From Candidatus Omnitrophota bacterium (GTDB lineage: Bacteria > Omnitrophota > Gorgyraeia > Gygaellales > Profunditerraquicolaceae): a DNA stretch of 38,289 nucleotides. The number at the start of each line of letters is the position of its first letter. Position 1 is the first letter of the stretch. The stretch covers positions 1 through 38,289 of the forward strand of contig JAMWCL010000007.1 in NCBI GenBank assembly GCA_023819035.1. The letters are read 5' to 3'. The notes below the pieces were generated by a model. The model did no database searches, had not been told where the DNA came from, and saw nothing but the letters and a program-made list of their open reading frames with translations. This document shows, one piece after another, positions 10,428 to 19,502 of this stretch. The position numbers and the translations under genes are program-made.

Positions 10428-11722
10428 CTCAATTAGAATGTGCTAAGAAAAACAGATTAACTAAACTTATGTTTAAGATTGCTAAAGAAGAAGAAATAAG
10501 TCCATCTTTATTCTTAAAACGCATAAAAGAAGGAAAGATAGTGATACCTTCAAATAGAAATCATTCGGTTAAAAAACCATGTGGTATAGGCCTGGGGCTG
10601 CGTACAAAGGTTAATGCTAATATAGGTACCTCCACAGATAGATCACAGATTAAAGATGAATTAGAGAAACTAAAGATTGCTATAGACTATGGTGCTGATA
10701 CGGTTATGGATTTAAGTGTAGGAGGAGACTTAAGAAAAATAAGAAAAGCAATAATTAAACATTCAACTATACCAGTAGGAACTGTGCCTATCTACGAGAT
10801 AGCAGTTAATGCCCAAAGGGATAAAAATGACTTTTTAGAATTTAATCTTTCTGATATATTAACTACCTTGGAAACCCAGGCTAAAGATGGAGTAGATTTC
10901 TTTACTATCCATGCAGGGGTTACCCAGAGTAGTCTTAAGACCTTACAAAAAACAAAGAGATTAATGGGGATAGTTTCTCGAGGCGGCGCAATCTTAGCAA
11001 GATGGATGATGTGTCATAAAAAAGAAAATCCTTTTTATGAATACTTTGACCGGATTCTTGATATCGCTTATACCTATGACGTTACCATTAGTTTAGGAGA
11101 TGGTCTAAGGCCTGGTTCAATTTTAGATGGCACAGATAAAGCTCAGATTCATGAACTTAAGATATTAGGAGATCTGGCCTTAAGGGCTAAAGAAAGAAAT
11201 GTTCAAGTTATAATTGAAGGGCCAGGACATATTTCTTTGGAACAGATAAGAGAAAACATTGTTTTAGAGAAGAAGATCTGTCACGGTGCTCCTTTTTATG
11301 TTTTAGGTCCTTTGGTTACTGATGTGGCTTGCGGTTATGATCATATTAATGCTTCTATTGGAGGGGCTTTAGCCGCATTTTATGGTGCAGATTTTTTATG
11401 CTATGTGACCCCTTCTGAGCATTTAAGGCATCCTTCTATTGAAGATGTAAAGGAGGGGGTTATTGCAGCAAAGATTGCTGCTCATGCGGCAGATATTGCA
11501 AAGGGTTTAAGACGGGCTTTACTCTGGGATAGGAGGATTTCTGAGGCAAGGAGAAAGCAGGATTGGAAAACCCAGATAGATTTAGCTATCGATCCAACCA
11601 AAGCCAGATATTATAGAATCTCCTCTAAACCTGATTTAACAGATGTCTGTACTATGTGCGGTAGGTATTGTTCTATTAAATTGATGCAGGAATGTATGAG
11701 TAAACAGAATTTGCGAGCGTAG
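10424..11722 (+). CDS. thiC: phosphomethylpyrimidine synthase ThiC
   Basis: NANIGTSTDRSQIKDELEKLKIAIDYGADTVMDLS, C-terminal CTMCGRYCSIKLMQEC radical-SAM Cys motif. Confidence 0.96.
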   Translation: MTQLECAKKNRLTKLMFKIAKEEEISPSLFLKRIKEGKIVIPSNRNHSVKKPCGIGLGLRTKVNANIGTSTDRSQIKDELEKLKIAIDYGADTVMDLSVGGDLRKIRKAIIKHSTIPVGTVPIYEIAVNAQRDKNDFLEFNLSDILTTLETQAKDGVDFFTIHAGVTQSSLKTLQKTKRLMGIVSRGGAILARWMMCHKKENPFYEYFDRILDIAYTYDVTISLGDGLRPGSILDGTDKAQIHELKILGDLALRAKERNVQVIIEGPGHISLEQIRENIVLEKKICHGAPFYVLGPLVTDVACGYDHINASIGGALAAFYGADFLCYVTPSEHLRHPSIEDVKEGVIAAKIAAHAADIAKGLRRALLWDRRISEARRKQDWKTQIDLAIDPTKARYYRISSKPDLTDVCTMCGRYCSIKLMQECMSKQNLRA

Positions 11723-11783
11723 TTCAGTGGTAGAACACCAGCTTCCCAAGCTGGATATGGGGGTTCGATTCCCCTCGCTCGCT
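11713..11783 (+). tRNA. tRNA-Gly(CCC)
   Basis: Cloverleaf: acceptor GCGAGCG/CGCTCGC, D-arm GTTC-AGTGGTA-GAAC, anticodon arm CCAGC-TTCCCAA-GCTGG, T-loop TTCGATT, discriminator T; CCA not encoded. Confidence 0.95.
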
Positions 11784-11802
11784 TCTGAAAATTATTTTAA
11801 AG

Positions 11803-12480
11803 ATGTCAATATTTAACAAAAAAATTTTAGTGATTATCTTAGTTATTAAAATAGGAGTTTTAGGTTTTTCAGGATGTGCTACTACACCCACGGTTACTCT
11901 CCCAAGGCCATCTCAATATCCGGGTGTAGGTTTTTACCATCGAGTAGAGAAAGGACAAACCCTTTGGAGGATATCTAAACTTTATAATGTTGACTTAGAA
12001 GAAATTATCAAGATCAATCGTATTGCTGATCCCAGACAGATAGAGATAGGACAGCTTATATTTATTCCTCAGATGCCGGAGAAACCCCGGCCTCAGTATT
12101 TTAGTAAATATGAAGATTTTATTTGGCCGATTCAAGGCAAAGTAATTACTAATTTTGGTCAAACATTTGATAATATGATTAGTAAAGGAATAAATATTCA
12201 ACCTTATAGTTCCCAGAATGTTTTGGCTTCCCGAAGTGGGAAGGTGATTTTTTATGCTGAGAATTTTAAAGGCTATGGTAACACAATTATTATCGACCAT
12301 GATGATGGATTATTTAGTATTTATGCAAGGATTTCCCATAACCTTGTTAAACCGGGAGATATTGTTTATAGAGGAATGCCCATTGCTAAGATTGAAAACG
12401 TGCATAATAAATCATACTTACATTTTCAAATAAGAAAAGGGCATATTCCTCAAGATCCTTATTTTTATCTTCCACATTAA
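11803..12480 (+). CDS. NlpD-like lipoprotein: LysM domain plus degenerate M23/LytM domain
   Basis: Signal/lipobox GFSGCA; LysM YHRVEKGQTLWRISKLYNVDLEEIIKINRI; LytM IWPIQGKVITNFG...YLHFQIR. Confidence 0.85.
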   Translation: MSIFNKKILVIILVIKIGVLGFSGCATTPTVTLPRPSQYPGVGFYHRVEKGQTLWRISKLYNVDLEEIIKINRIADPRQIEIGQLIFIPQMPEKPRPQYFSKYEDFIWPIQGKVITNFGQTFDNMISKGINIQPYSSQNVLASRSGKVIFYAENFKGYGNTIIIDHDDGLFSIYARISHNLVKPGDIVYRGMPIAKIENVHNKSYLHFQIRKGHIPQDPYFYLPH

Positions 12481-12483
12481 GCC

Positions 12484-14076
12484 ATGTTAAAGGATAAGTT
12501 TTTTGACCGAGAAAATCACTTGGAGATTCTAAAAAAGCGAATAAGTGATTTAAAATACGGTTATCGTCAAAATATAGCTATTATTGGGGATGAACTAATT
12601 GGTAAGACATCCTTAATATTTAAATTAATCAACCAGTTTTACGATAATTATATAATCATATTGTACCTTGAGATAAGATCAGAAACGATATCAACCTTTG
12701 TCAAAAGATTTATAGGGGTATTACTTTATAATTTCTTAATTAATAGTGATACTTCATTAAAAGAGGATTTAGATTTCTTAATAAAAAAATCGGAAAAGTA
12801 TATACCCAAGACCACCGAGAAAATAAGATTAATACTGAATGCTTTGGAAAGAAGAAAAACCGAAGATATTTTTAGTGAGTTACTCTCTTTATGTGAATTA
12901 ATTCACGAGGAATCGGGTAAATTCTGTATAATAATATGGGATGAATTTCATAATTTAGAAAGCATAGGGATAAAGAATCTTTATCGGGAGTGGTCAAAAT
13001 TATTAATTTCTCAGAAAAATACTTTATACATAATTATAAGTTCTCAGAAGTTTAAAGCACAACTTATACTCTCCAAACACCTCTCATTATTATTTGGTAA
13101 TTTTCAAATAATCTCTGTTGAGCCATTTGATATAAAAACAAGTGAGGAGTTTATAGAAAATAGATTAAATGGATTTAATCTAGATCTAGGCTTAAGGAAT
13201 TTTATTGTTCATTTTACAGGAGGATGGCCTTTATATCTAGAGTTGATTACCGAAGCAGTCTTAAAAACAAAGGAGACCAACCTCGTAGATATATTAGAGA
13301 ATCTACTTTTTGAACCCCTAGGCATTTTAAATCAAAGGTTTTCTAGTTATTTAAAACGTCTCTTAGATAATCCTTATCATCATGATTATATGATGATTCT
13401 ATATTTAATCGCAAGCGGGCATAATAAAATTAAAGATATCTCCCGAATACTTCATAAACAAAACAAGCAGTTATCTCTAATAATAAATCGTCTATTAGAA
13501 CTTGACATAATAACCAAAAATGGGGATTTTTTAAAGATTAATGATCGCGTATTTAGTTTTTGGTTAAGATTTGTTTATCAGGCAAAACAACACTCTTTAA
13601 CCTTTGATGCTAAAAATCAAAGAGATTTATTTAGAAATTACATTGAGACTCTTATTAAAGAATTTCTCTTTAATTCCCAGAAGTCGGTTACGGAGAGGCT
13701 TATAGAATTGTTACATCTTTTTGAAAATGAAAGACTTCAGATAGGAAGAAAAAAATTAAAGCTTTCTCATTTTAGAGAGATAAAACCATTAGAATTTAAT
13801 TGTAGAAATTTTAAGAATGGTCTAATATGTAGATCAAATGAGAGTTTATGGATATTAGCACTTAAACAGGATTTACTTACTGAAGATGATATTGTTGAAT
13901 TTGTTAATGAATGTAAGAGATATCGTCGCAAACTTGATAAAAAGATCATTATTACCCTTCAGGATATAGATACCAATGCTCAATTAAGAGCATTGGAAGA
14001 AAAGATCTTGACTTTGAACCTAGAAAACCTAAATCAACTTTTTGATATATTTTATAAACCACGCATTATTATATAA
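12484..14076 (+). CDS. AAA/archaeal-type P-loop ATPase with C-terminal domain of unknown function
   Basis: Walker A GDELIGKTSL, Walker B IIIWDEFHNL, SSQKF sensor-like motif, winged-helix-like region around 13400-13570. Confidence 0.7.
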   Translation: MLKDKFFDRENHLEILKKRISDLKYGYRQNIAIIGDELIGKTSLIFKLINQFYDNYIIILYLEIRSETISTFVKRFIGVLLYNFLINSDTSLKEDLDFLIKKSEKYIPKTTEKIRLILNALERRKTEDIFSELLSLCELIHEESGKFCIIIWDEFHNLESIGIKNLYREWSKLLISQKNTLYIIISSQKFKAQLILSKHLSLLFGNFQIISVEPFDIKTSEEFIENRLNGFNLDLGLRNFIVHFTGGWPLYLELITEAVLKTKETNLVDILENLLFEPLGILNQRFSSYLKRLLDNPYHHDYMMILYLIASGHNKIKDISRILHKQNKQLSLIINRLLELDIITKNGDFLKINDRVFSFWLRFVYQAKQHSLTFDAKNQRDLFRNYIETLIKEFLFNSQKSVTERLIELLHLFENERLQIGRKKLKLSHFREIKPLEFNCRNFKNGLICRSNESLWILALKQDLLTEDDIVEFVNECKRYRRKLDKKIIITLQDIDTNAQLRALEEKILTLNLENLNQLFDIFYKPRIII

Positions 14077-14079
14077 AAA

Positions 14080-14586
14080 ATGAAGATAGGGGTAATTGGA
14101 GATACACATATTCCTGATCGTGCAGGTAGGATACCTTTAGAAGTTTTGGAGGCATTTAAAACTGTAGATATGATTATTCATACAGGTGACCTTGTAGCAT
14201 TAGATGTACTTGAACAGTTAAAAACTATCTGTCCGAATGTAAAAGCAGTCTGGGGGAATATGGATTCCTTTGAGGTAAGGTCTAAATTACCTGAGAAAGA
14301 GATCGTTAAAATAGGAAAATATAAAATAGGAATTATGCATGGATTTGGTCATCCCGATAATCTAATTATGTTAATGCATAAAGAGTTTAAAAAGGATAAG
14401 GTTGACTTGATAATCTTTGGTCATTCCCATAGACCATATAACAAAAAGATTGATAATATCTTATATTTTAATCCAGGTAGTGTCACTGATACAATCTTTG
14501 CACCCTTTAATTCTTTTGGAATAATTGAAATAAATGATAAGATAGAAGCAAGGATTATAAAGATAGGATCTAATAAAAATGGATAG
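14080..14586 (+). CDS. YfcE/MJ0936-type metallophosphoesterase
   Basis: GVIGDTHIPDRAG, IHTGDL, VWGNMD, IMHGFGH, FGHSHRPY, FNPGSVTD. Confidence 0.9.
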   Translation: MKIGVIGDTHIPDRAGRIPLEVLEAFKTVDMIIHTGDLVALDVLEQLKTICPNVKAVWGNMDSFEVRSKLPEKEIVKIGKYKIGIMHGFGHPDNLIMLMHKEFKKDKVDLIIFGHSHRPYNKKIDNILYFNPGSVTDTIFAPFNSFGIIEINDKIEARIIKIGSNKNG

Positions 14587-15061
14587 ACTTTGGGCTCCCT
14601 GGAGAATTGGATATATAAAACAAAATAAACAAAACAAAAAATGTATATTCTGTCAAAGTATAAAGAATCCCAAAAAAGGTTATGTCATCTTTAAAACCAA
14701 ATATTCTTTAGCAATATTAAATATCTTTCCCTATAATAATGGTCATGTGATATTATCGCCTATAAGACATATTAATAAGCCTTCCCAGCTAAAGAAGGTT
14801 GAATTCATAGATTTATTTAAATCTTTAAATAAACTGACAAGATTAATAGATAAGGTATTAAAACCAGATGGTTATAACATAGGTATAAATATTTCAAAGG
14901 TAGCAGGTGCAGGAATAGCCGGACATTTACATATTCATATTGTTCCACGTTGGTTAGGTGATACAAATTTTATGCCTGTTATATATGAAACAAAGGTTAT
15001 ATCCCAGTCTTTAGATGAATTATATCGCCAGTTAAAAAATGCTAAATCAAAAGACGATTAA
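14579..15061 (+). CDS. HIT family hydrolase/transferase
   Basis: DRLWAPWRIGYI, CIFC, GHLHIHIVPRW histidine triad. Confidence 0.9.
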   Translation: MDRLWAPWRIGYIKQNKQNKKCIFCQSIKNPKKGYVIFKTKYSLAILNIFPYNNGHVILSPIRHINKPSQLKKVEFIDLFKSLNKLTRLIDKVLKPDGYNIGINISKVAGAGIAGHLHIHIVPRWLGDTNFMPVIYETKVISQSLDELYRQLKNAKSKDD

Positions 15062-16193
15062 GGATTTTCAGGATAGTTTCTTAGCGCCCTATGCAATGAG
15101 GGATTCGGTCAGCCGGGGCAGGCTCTATAAAGAGCTCTCTCATTCTTATAGATCCGAGTATCAACGCGACCGAGATAGAATTATCCATTCCGCTGCTTTC
15201 AGAAGATTAGAATACAAAACCCAGGTATTTGTAAATCATGAAGGAGATTACTATCGTACTCGCTTAACCCATACCTTAGAGGTATCCCAGATAGCAAGAA
15301 CCATTGCCTATGCCTTGAGGGTAAATATTGATCTTACTGAGGCAATTGCTCTTGCGCATGATTTAGGACATACTCCTTTTGGACATGCAGGTGAGGAGGT
15401 ATTAAACGATTTGATGAAAAGATTTGGCGGTTTTAATCATAATCTTCAAGGTTTAAGGGTAGTAGATGTTTTGGAGGAGCGTTATCCGGATTTTCCTGGT
15501 TTAAATCTAACTTGGGAGGTAAGAGAAGGAATTGTGAAACATTCCTCAAGTTTTGATCGCGCTGGTTGCGTTAAAGAATTATTGCCTAATGAGATGCCTA
15601 CCTTAGAGACCCAGATTGTGGATGTTGCTGATGAGATAGCTTATGATAATCATGATCTTGATGATGGGCTTACCTCGGGCTTAATAAAAGAATCTGATTT
15701 AGAAAATATTCCTATTTGGAATAATATCTTAAGGAATATTTCTAAAAGATATGGTAAAATAGATAAAGAAAAAAGAAAATATTTAATTATTAGATCATTG
15801 ATTGATATGCAGGTTACAGATTTGATTAAACAGACACAAAAGAATTTAGATAAGTTTAAAATTAAGTCTTATTTGGATGTAAAAAAATTAGATAAAAAGA
15901 TAGTTTCGTTTAGCAAAGAGATGGATTTGTTAAGAAAACCATTGCGTACATTCTTAATGGAAAAATTATACCGTCATTATCGGGTAATGAGAATGAGTAA
16001 TAAAGCAAAACATTTTATAAAGGAATTATTTAATCTATATCTAGAAAAACCCGAAAGTCTTCCATCTCATATACAGACAAGGATACCCAAGGATGGTAAA
16101 AGAAGGGTAATCTGCGATTATATTGCAGGTATGACTGATAGGTATGCCTTAGATGAGTACAAGAAATTATTCGATCCATACGAAAAGGTATAA
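15039..16193 (+). CDS. dgt: deoxyguanosinetriphosphate triphosphohydrolase-like protein
   Basis: HSAAFRRLEYKTQVFVNHEGDYYRTRLTHTLEVSQIAR, ALAHDLGHTPFGHAGEEVL, HNLQGLRV. Confidence 0.93.
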   Translation: MLNQKTIKDFQDSFLAPYAMRDSVSRGRLYKELSHSYRSEYQRDRDRIIHSAAFRRLEYKTQVFVNHEGDYYRTRLTHTLEVSQIARTIAYALRVNIDLTEAIALAHDLGHTPFGHAGEEVLNDLMKRFGGFNHNLQGLRVVDVLEERYPDFPGLNLTWEVREGIVKHSSSFDRAGCVKELLPNEMPTLETQIVDVADEIAYDNHDLDDGLTSGLIKESDLENIPIWNNILRNISKRYGKIDKEKRKYLIIRSLIDMQVTDLIKQTQKNLDKFKIKSYLDVKKLDKKIVSFSKEMDLLRKPLRTFLMEKLYRHYRVMRMSNKAKHFIKELFNLYLEKPESLPSHIQTRIPKDGKRRVICDYIAGMTDRYALDEYKKLFDPYEKV

Positions 16194-16197
16194 AACT

Positions 16198-17217
16198 TTG
16201 ATCTCTGCTATACATAGTATCTTCAGGTTAGTTAATTCTACCTTTGAGGTTAGAGATCTTATTCTTCGTTTAGCAAAACTTATCTGCCAGATTTTTAATG
16301 TGCATTATTGCTTGATTATCCTATTAGATAATACAAAAAAATATTCTATGTTTAAATGTTTAATAACCGACAGAAAAAGATTGCTTATTGAAAAAAAAGA
16401 AAAGATATCCGGTAGATTAGAGAAAAGGATAATTAAGACAGCGGATTTTGTAGGAAATAATCATCTATTGGCTATGCCCTTAATAGCTGAAGATATTATA
16501 GGGTTAATTATTATAAAACGAAAAAAGACCATGTCTTTGTTTGATAGATTTGAACAAGAGATGTTTACAACAGTAATAGAGCAAGCAGTAATAGGTTTGA
16601 GAAATTTACAGCTTTACGAGGAACAACAGAAGATCGTTCTGGGTAGTATAAAATCTTTAGTCACATTATTGGATATGCGCGTTCCTCAAGAATATACACA
16701 TTCTCCGTATTTCAGTCGTCTTGTAACTGCAATTGCTGAAGAGATGCATCTGGATGAGAGGCAGATTGAGAGTCTTAAATTTGCCAGTCTTTTACATGAT
16801 GCAGGAAAGGTTGATATACCGCTCGAAATACTTACAAAAACAACTCGACTTACTCGCAAAGAATTCGATATTATTAAACGACACCCTATTAAAGGAGCAC
16901 AGATTTTAAGGCACCTGCAAATTCTAAAACCTGTTATTCCAATAATAATGCATCATCATGAAAAATATGATGGCACAGGTTATCCATCAAAATTAAAGAA
17001 AGGTCAAATTCCGCAAGGAGCACGGATTATGGCAGTAGCTGATGCCTTTGAAGCAATGGTCTACGGTAGACCTTATCGGGAAAGAATGGATATAAACTCT
17101 GCGATAAAGGAAATTAAAAGTAAGGCAGGTACCCAGTTTGACCCAAAAGTTGTAGAGGCATTCTTAAGGGTAACTAAGAAGATTAATCCCAAAAAATACT
17201 TGCAACTGGACCGATAG
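16198..17217 (+). CDS. GAF plus HD-GYP domain protein (candidate c-di-GMP phosphodiesterase)
   Basis: LLHDAGKVDIP, MHHHEKYDGTGYPSKLKKGQIP, GRPYR. TTG start 16198 with upstream AAAGG preferred; track start 16153 overlaps dgt. Confidence 0.85.
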   Translation: MISAIHSIFRLVNSTFEVRDLILRLAKLICQIFNVHYCLIILLDNTKKYSMFKCLITDRKRLLIEKKEKISGRLEKRIIKTADFVGNNHLLAMPLIAEDIIGLIIIKRKKTMSLFDRFEQEMFTTVIEQAVIGLRNLQLYEEQQKIVLGSIKSLVTLLDMRVPQEYTHSPYFSRLVTAIAEEMHLDERQIESLKFASLLHDAGKVDIPLEILTKTTRLTRKEFDIIKRHPIKGAQILRHLQILKPVIPIIMHHHEKYDGTGYPSKLKKGQIPQGARIMAVADAFEAMVYGRPYRERMDINSAIKEIKSKAGTQFDPKVVEAFLRVTKKINPKKYLQLDR

Positions 17218-17236
17218 AAATTTAAAATATTATAAA

Positions 17237-17785
17237 ATGGAAAGATATACTCAACTGGAATTATTTTCTAAGAATAGAGTCAATACTGAATCGAGAAGAC
17301 AGATTTCGCGTTTCAGCTTTATCTATCTTTATAATTATGAAAGGATAATCTTAATGATTATCGGCTTTATAGTTACCGGGGTAGTTTGCTTTTCTTTAGG
17401 CGTAGAAAAAGGTAAAAGAAGCCTTCTTATTAAAACAAATACTGAACTTGATTTGGCTTCAAAATCATTAATTCAAGAGGGGAAATCAGCTATTTCTATG
17501 CAACCCGCAACTAATCTTCAAGAGTTTTTGGTAGAAGAGACAAAAAAGGAATTTATTAAAGAGTCGCGCAATAATTATACAATTCAGGTTGCTTCCTTTA
17601 AAACCCTGGAATTTGCCCGAAAGGAAGCTGAAGCATTAAAGAAGAAAGGTTTTGATACATTGGTTTTATCTAAAGGAGAATATACTATAGTATGTGTGGG
17701 TAGTTTTTCAGATAAACAAAAAGCTGCAATATTATTGACAGAACTTAAAAAGCATTATCGAGATTGTTTTATAAGGAGGTTATAA
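17237..17785 (+). CDS. SPOR domain membrane protein
   Basis: TM segment; NNYTIQVASFKTLEFARKEAEALKKKGFDTLVLS...YTIVCVGSFSDKQKAAILLTELKK. Confidence 0.82.
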   Translation: MERYTQLELFSKNRVNTESRRQISRFSFIYLYNYERIILMIIGFIVTGVVCFSLGVEKGKRSLLIKTNTELDLASKSLIQEGKSAISMQPATNLQEFLVEETKKEFIKESRNNYTIQVASFKTLEFARKEAEALKKKGFDTLVLSKGEYTIVCVGSFSDKQKAAILLTELKKHYRDCFIRRL

Positions 17786-18064
17786 ATGTCGATCCATCCA
17801 TCTTTAAGTTTTTCAGATAAAGATAAGAAATCCCGTTCTGTATTGAAACGGATTGAACGTTTAAAGATTATGATGGAAAAAGGTCTCTGGAAAGAAGGCG
17901 ATTCAGTATTTGGCCTACCTAAGATTAAGACGGTGAAGATTAAAGTAAAGAAGGAAAGGCCAAAGGAAGCAGCCGAAGCTACTCAAGCAACATCTGAGGC
18001 AGCTGAAACCAAAGAACAATCCTCCATTGCCAGCCCGGTTAGTAAAGATCAGGCAAAAAAATAA
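17786..18064 (+). CDS. PVC-type 'small basic protein' family member
   Basis: MSIHPSLSFSDKDKKSRSVLKRIERLKIMMEKGLWKEGDSVFGLPKIK core; Ala/Glu-rich tail. Confidence 0.78.
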   Translation: MSIHPSLSFSDKDKKSRSVLKRIERLKIMMEKGLWKEGDSVFGLPKIKTVKIKVKKERPKEAAEATQATSEAAETKEQSSIASPVSKDQAKK

Positions 18065-18083
18065 ACAAAAGAAGGATTTGATT

Positions 18084-18872
18084 ATGAGAAAGATAAAGAT
18101 AATTATAGGGGTATTTTTTATTTTTATCTGGATTGCTAAAATTTCTAATGCTGATGATCCTTTCCCTTTTCAAGCAGAATCTATTGCTGACGAAATAAAT
18201 ATACGTTCTGATTCAACGGTCAACTCTCCAGTAATATGTAATATTAAAAAAGGAGAATCTTTAGAAGTGATCTCTGAGGCTTATGAATGGTATAAGATAA
18301 GATTACCTAAATATGTGCCTGCTTTTGTAAAGAAGAATCTGATTATTAAAATTGATGATAAGACTGCAAAAGTAAAAGCTGATAAAGTAAATATACGTCT
18401 AGGACCGGATGTGTCATTTCCTATAATTGGAAAGGCTAATAAAGAAGAATTGGTAACTATTGTAGGTGAGTCAGAAGAATGGTATAAAATCAAGCCTTTA
18501 GATTCATGTTATGGATGGATACATAAGAAATTTGTTAAAAAGATTATTCCGGTAATAGTGGAGGTAGTGGTACAACCTGAGATTAAAGAGACTCAGGAGG
18601 CGGAGGAAGTTAAGCCAATCGAGGAAGAAACCCGATTAGCGATTGAAGAACAAACAGCAGTCTTAGTAATAGAAGGCCTCTTAAAGCCAAAGGTTATTAA
18701 GAACATTGCTACTCACAAACTAATTACTGACCAGAAAAAGATATTTCTTTTAAAAGGCGATCCCGAGGTTTTTGAAACTATGGATTATCTTAAGGTAAGG
18801 GTTAATGCCAGGTTAATAGAAGAGAAGTCCAATTATACCCTAGTTGAGGTATTAAAGATAGAGAGGTTATAA
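18084..18872 (+). CDS. secreted protein with two SH3b domains
   Basis: Signal peptide MRKIKIIIGVFFIFIWIAKISNA; repeated ...INIRSDSTVNSPVICNIKKGESLEVISEAYEWYKI and VNIRLGPDVSFPIIGKANKEELVTIVGESEEWYKI; start corrected from 18027. Confidence 0.82.
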   Translation: MRKIKIIIGVFFIFIWIAKISNADDPFPFQAESIADEINIRSDSTVNSPVICNIKKGESLEVISEAYEWYKIRLPKYVPAFVKKNLIIKIDDKTAKVKADKVNIRLGPDVSFPIIGKANKEELVTIVGESEEWYKIKPLDSCYGWIHKKFVKKIIPVIVEVVVQPEIKETQEAEEVKPIEEETRLAIEEQTAVLVIEGLLKPKVIKNIATHKLITDQKKIFLLKGDPEVFETMDYLKVRVNARLIEEKSNYTLVEVLKIERL

Positions 18873-18873
18873 A

Positions 18874-19497
18874 TTGAATATAATTGAACTTTTGATATCA
18901 TTTGGTTTTTTAATGGTTGCGATGAGTATACATGAATTTGCTCACGGTTGGATGGCTGATAAATTAGGCGATCATACTGCAAGATACTCGGGTAGATTGA
19001 CCCTTAATCCCTTTGCCCATATCGACCTCATAGGAACAGTGCTTCTTCCTTTATTTATATTTATTGCCAGCGGTGGTCGATTTGTTTTTGGATCAGCTAA
19101 ACCTGTACCCATAAACTATTGGGCATTAAGAAATCCAAAAAGAGATCTTATTTGGGTTGGGCTAAGTGGGCCACTGGCAAATCTTATCTTTGCTTTTCTG
19201 ATGACTTTTTTAATTCGATTATTTATAATTCCATTTATCCCAAGATTTACTTTTATTTTTTTTCGGTTAATATTAATTAATGTGGTTTTATGCGTGTTTA
19301 ATCTTTTACCCATCCCACCTTTGGATGGCTCACGCATATTAATAGGAATTTTACCTCCTGAATTTGTTAATAAGTATATTCGTATTGAGCCTTACGGTTT
19401 TTTTATTATAATGTTAATGTTCTTTCTGGGAATATTTGATATTATTCTTTGGCCAATAGTAAGAATAATTATAGGATTTCTAAGAATTACCTTTTAA
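18874..19497 (+). CDS. site-2 protease family (M50) membrane metalloprotease
   Basis: TTG start; SIHEFAHGWMADKLGD, NLLPIPPLDGSRIL, multiple TM segments. Confidence 0.9.
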   Translation: MNIIELLISFGFLMVAMSIHEFAHGWMADKLGDHTARYSGRLTLNPFAHIDLIGTVLLPLFIFIASGGRFVFGSAKPVPINYWALRNPKRDLIWVGLSGPLANLIFAFLMTFLIRLFIIPFIPRFTFIFFRLILINVVLCVFNLLPIPPLDGSRILIGILPPEFVNKYIRIEPYGFFIIMLMFFLGIFDIILWPIVRIIIGFLRITF

Positions 19498-19502
19498 AAC
19501 AT

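Noticed and set aside
11995-19337. Minus-strand ORFs 11995-12300, 13767-13949, 16030-16215, 18281-18493, 19116-19337
   Set aside because: Antisense shadows of well supported genes
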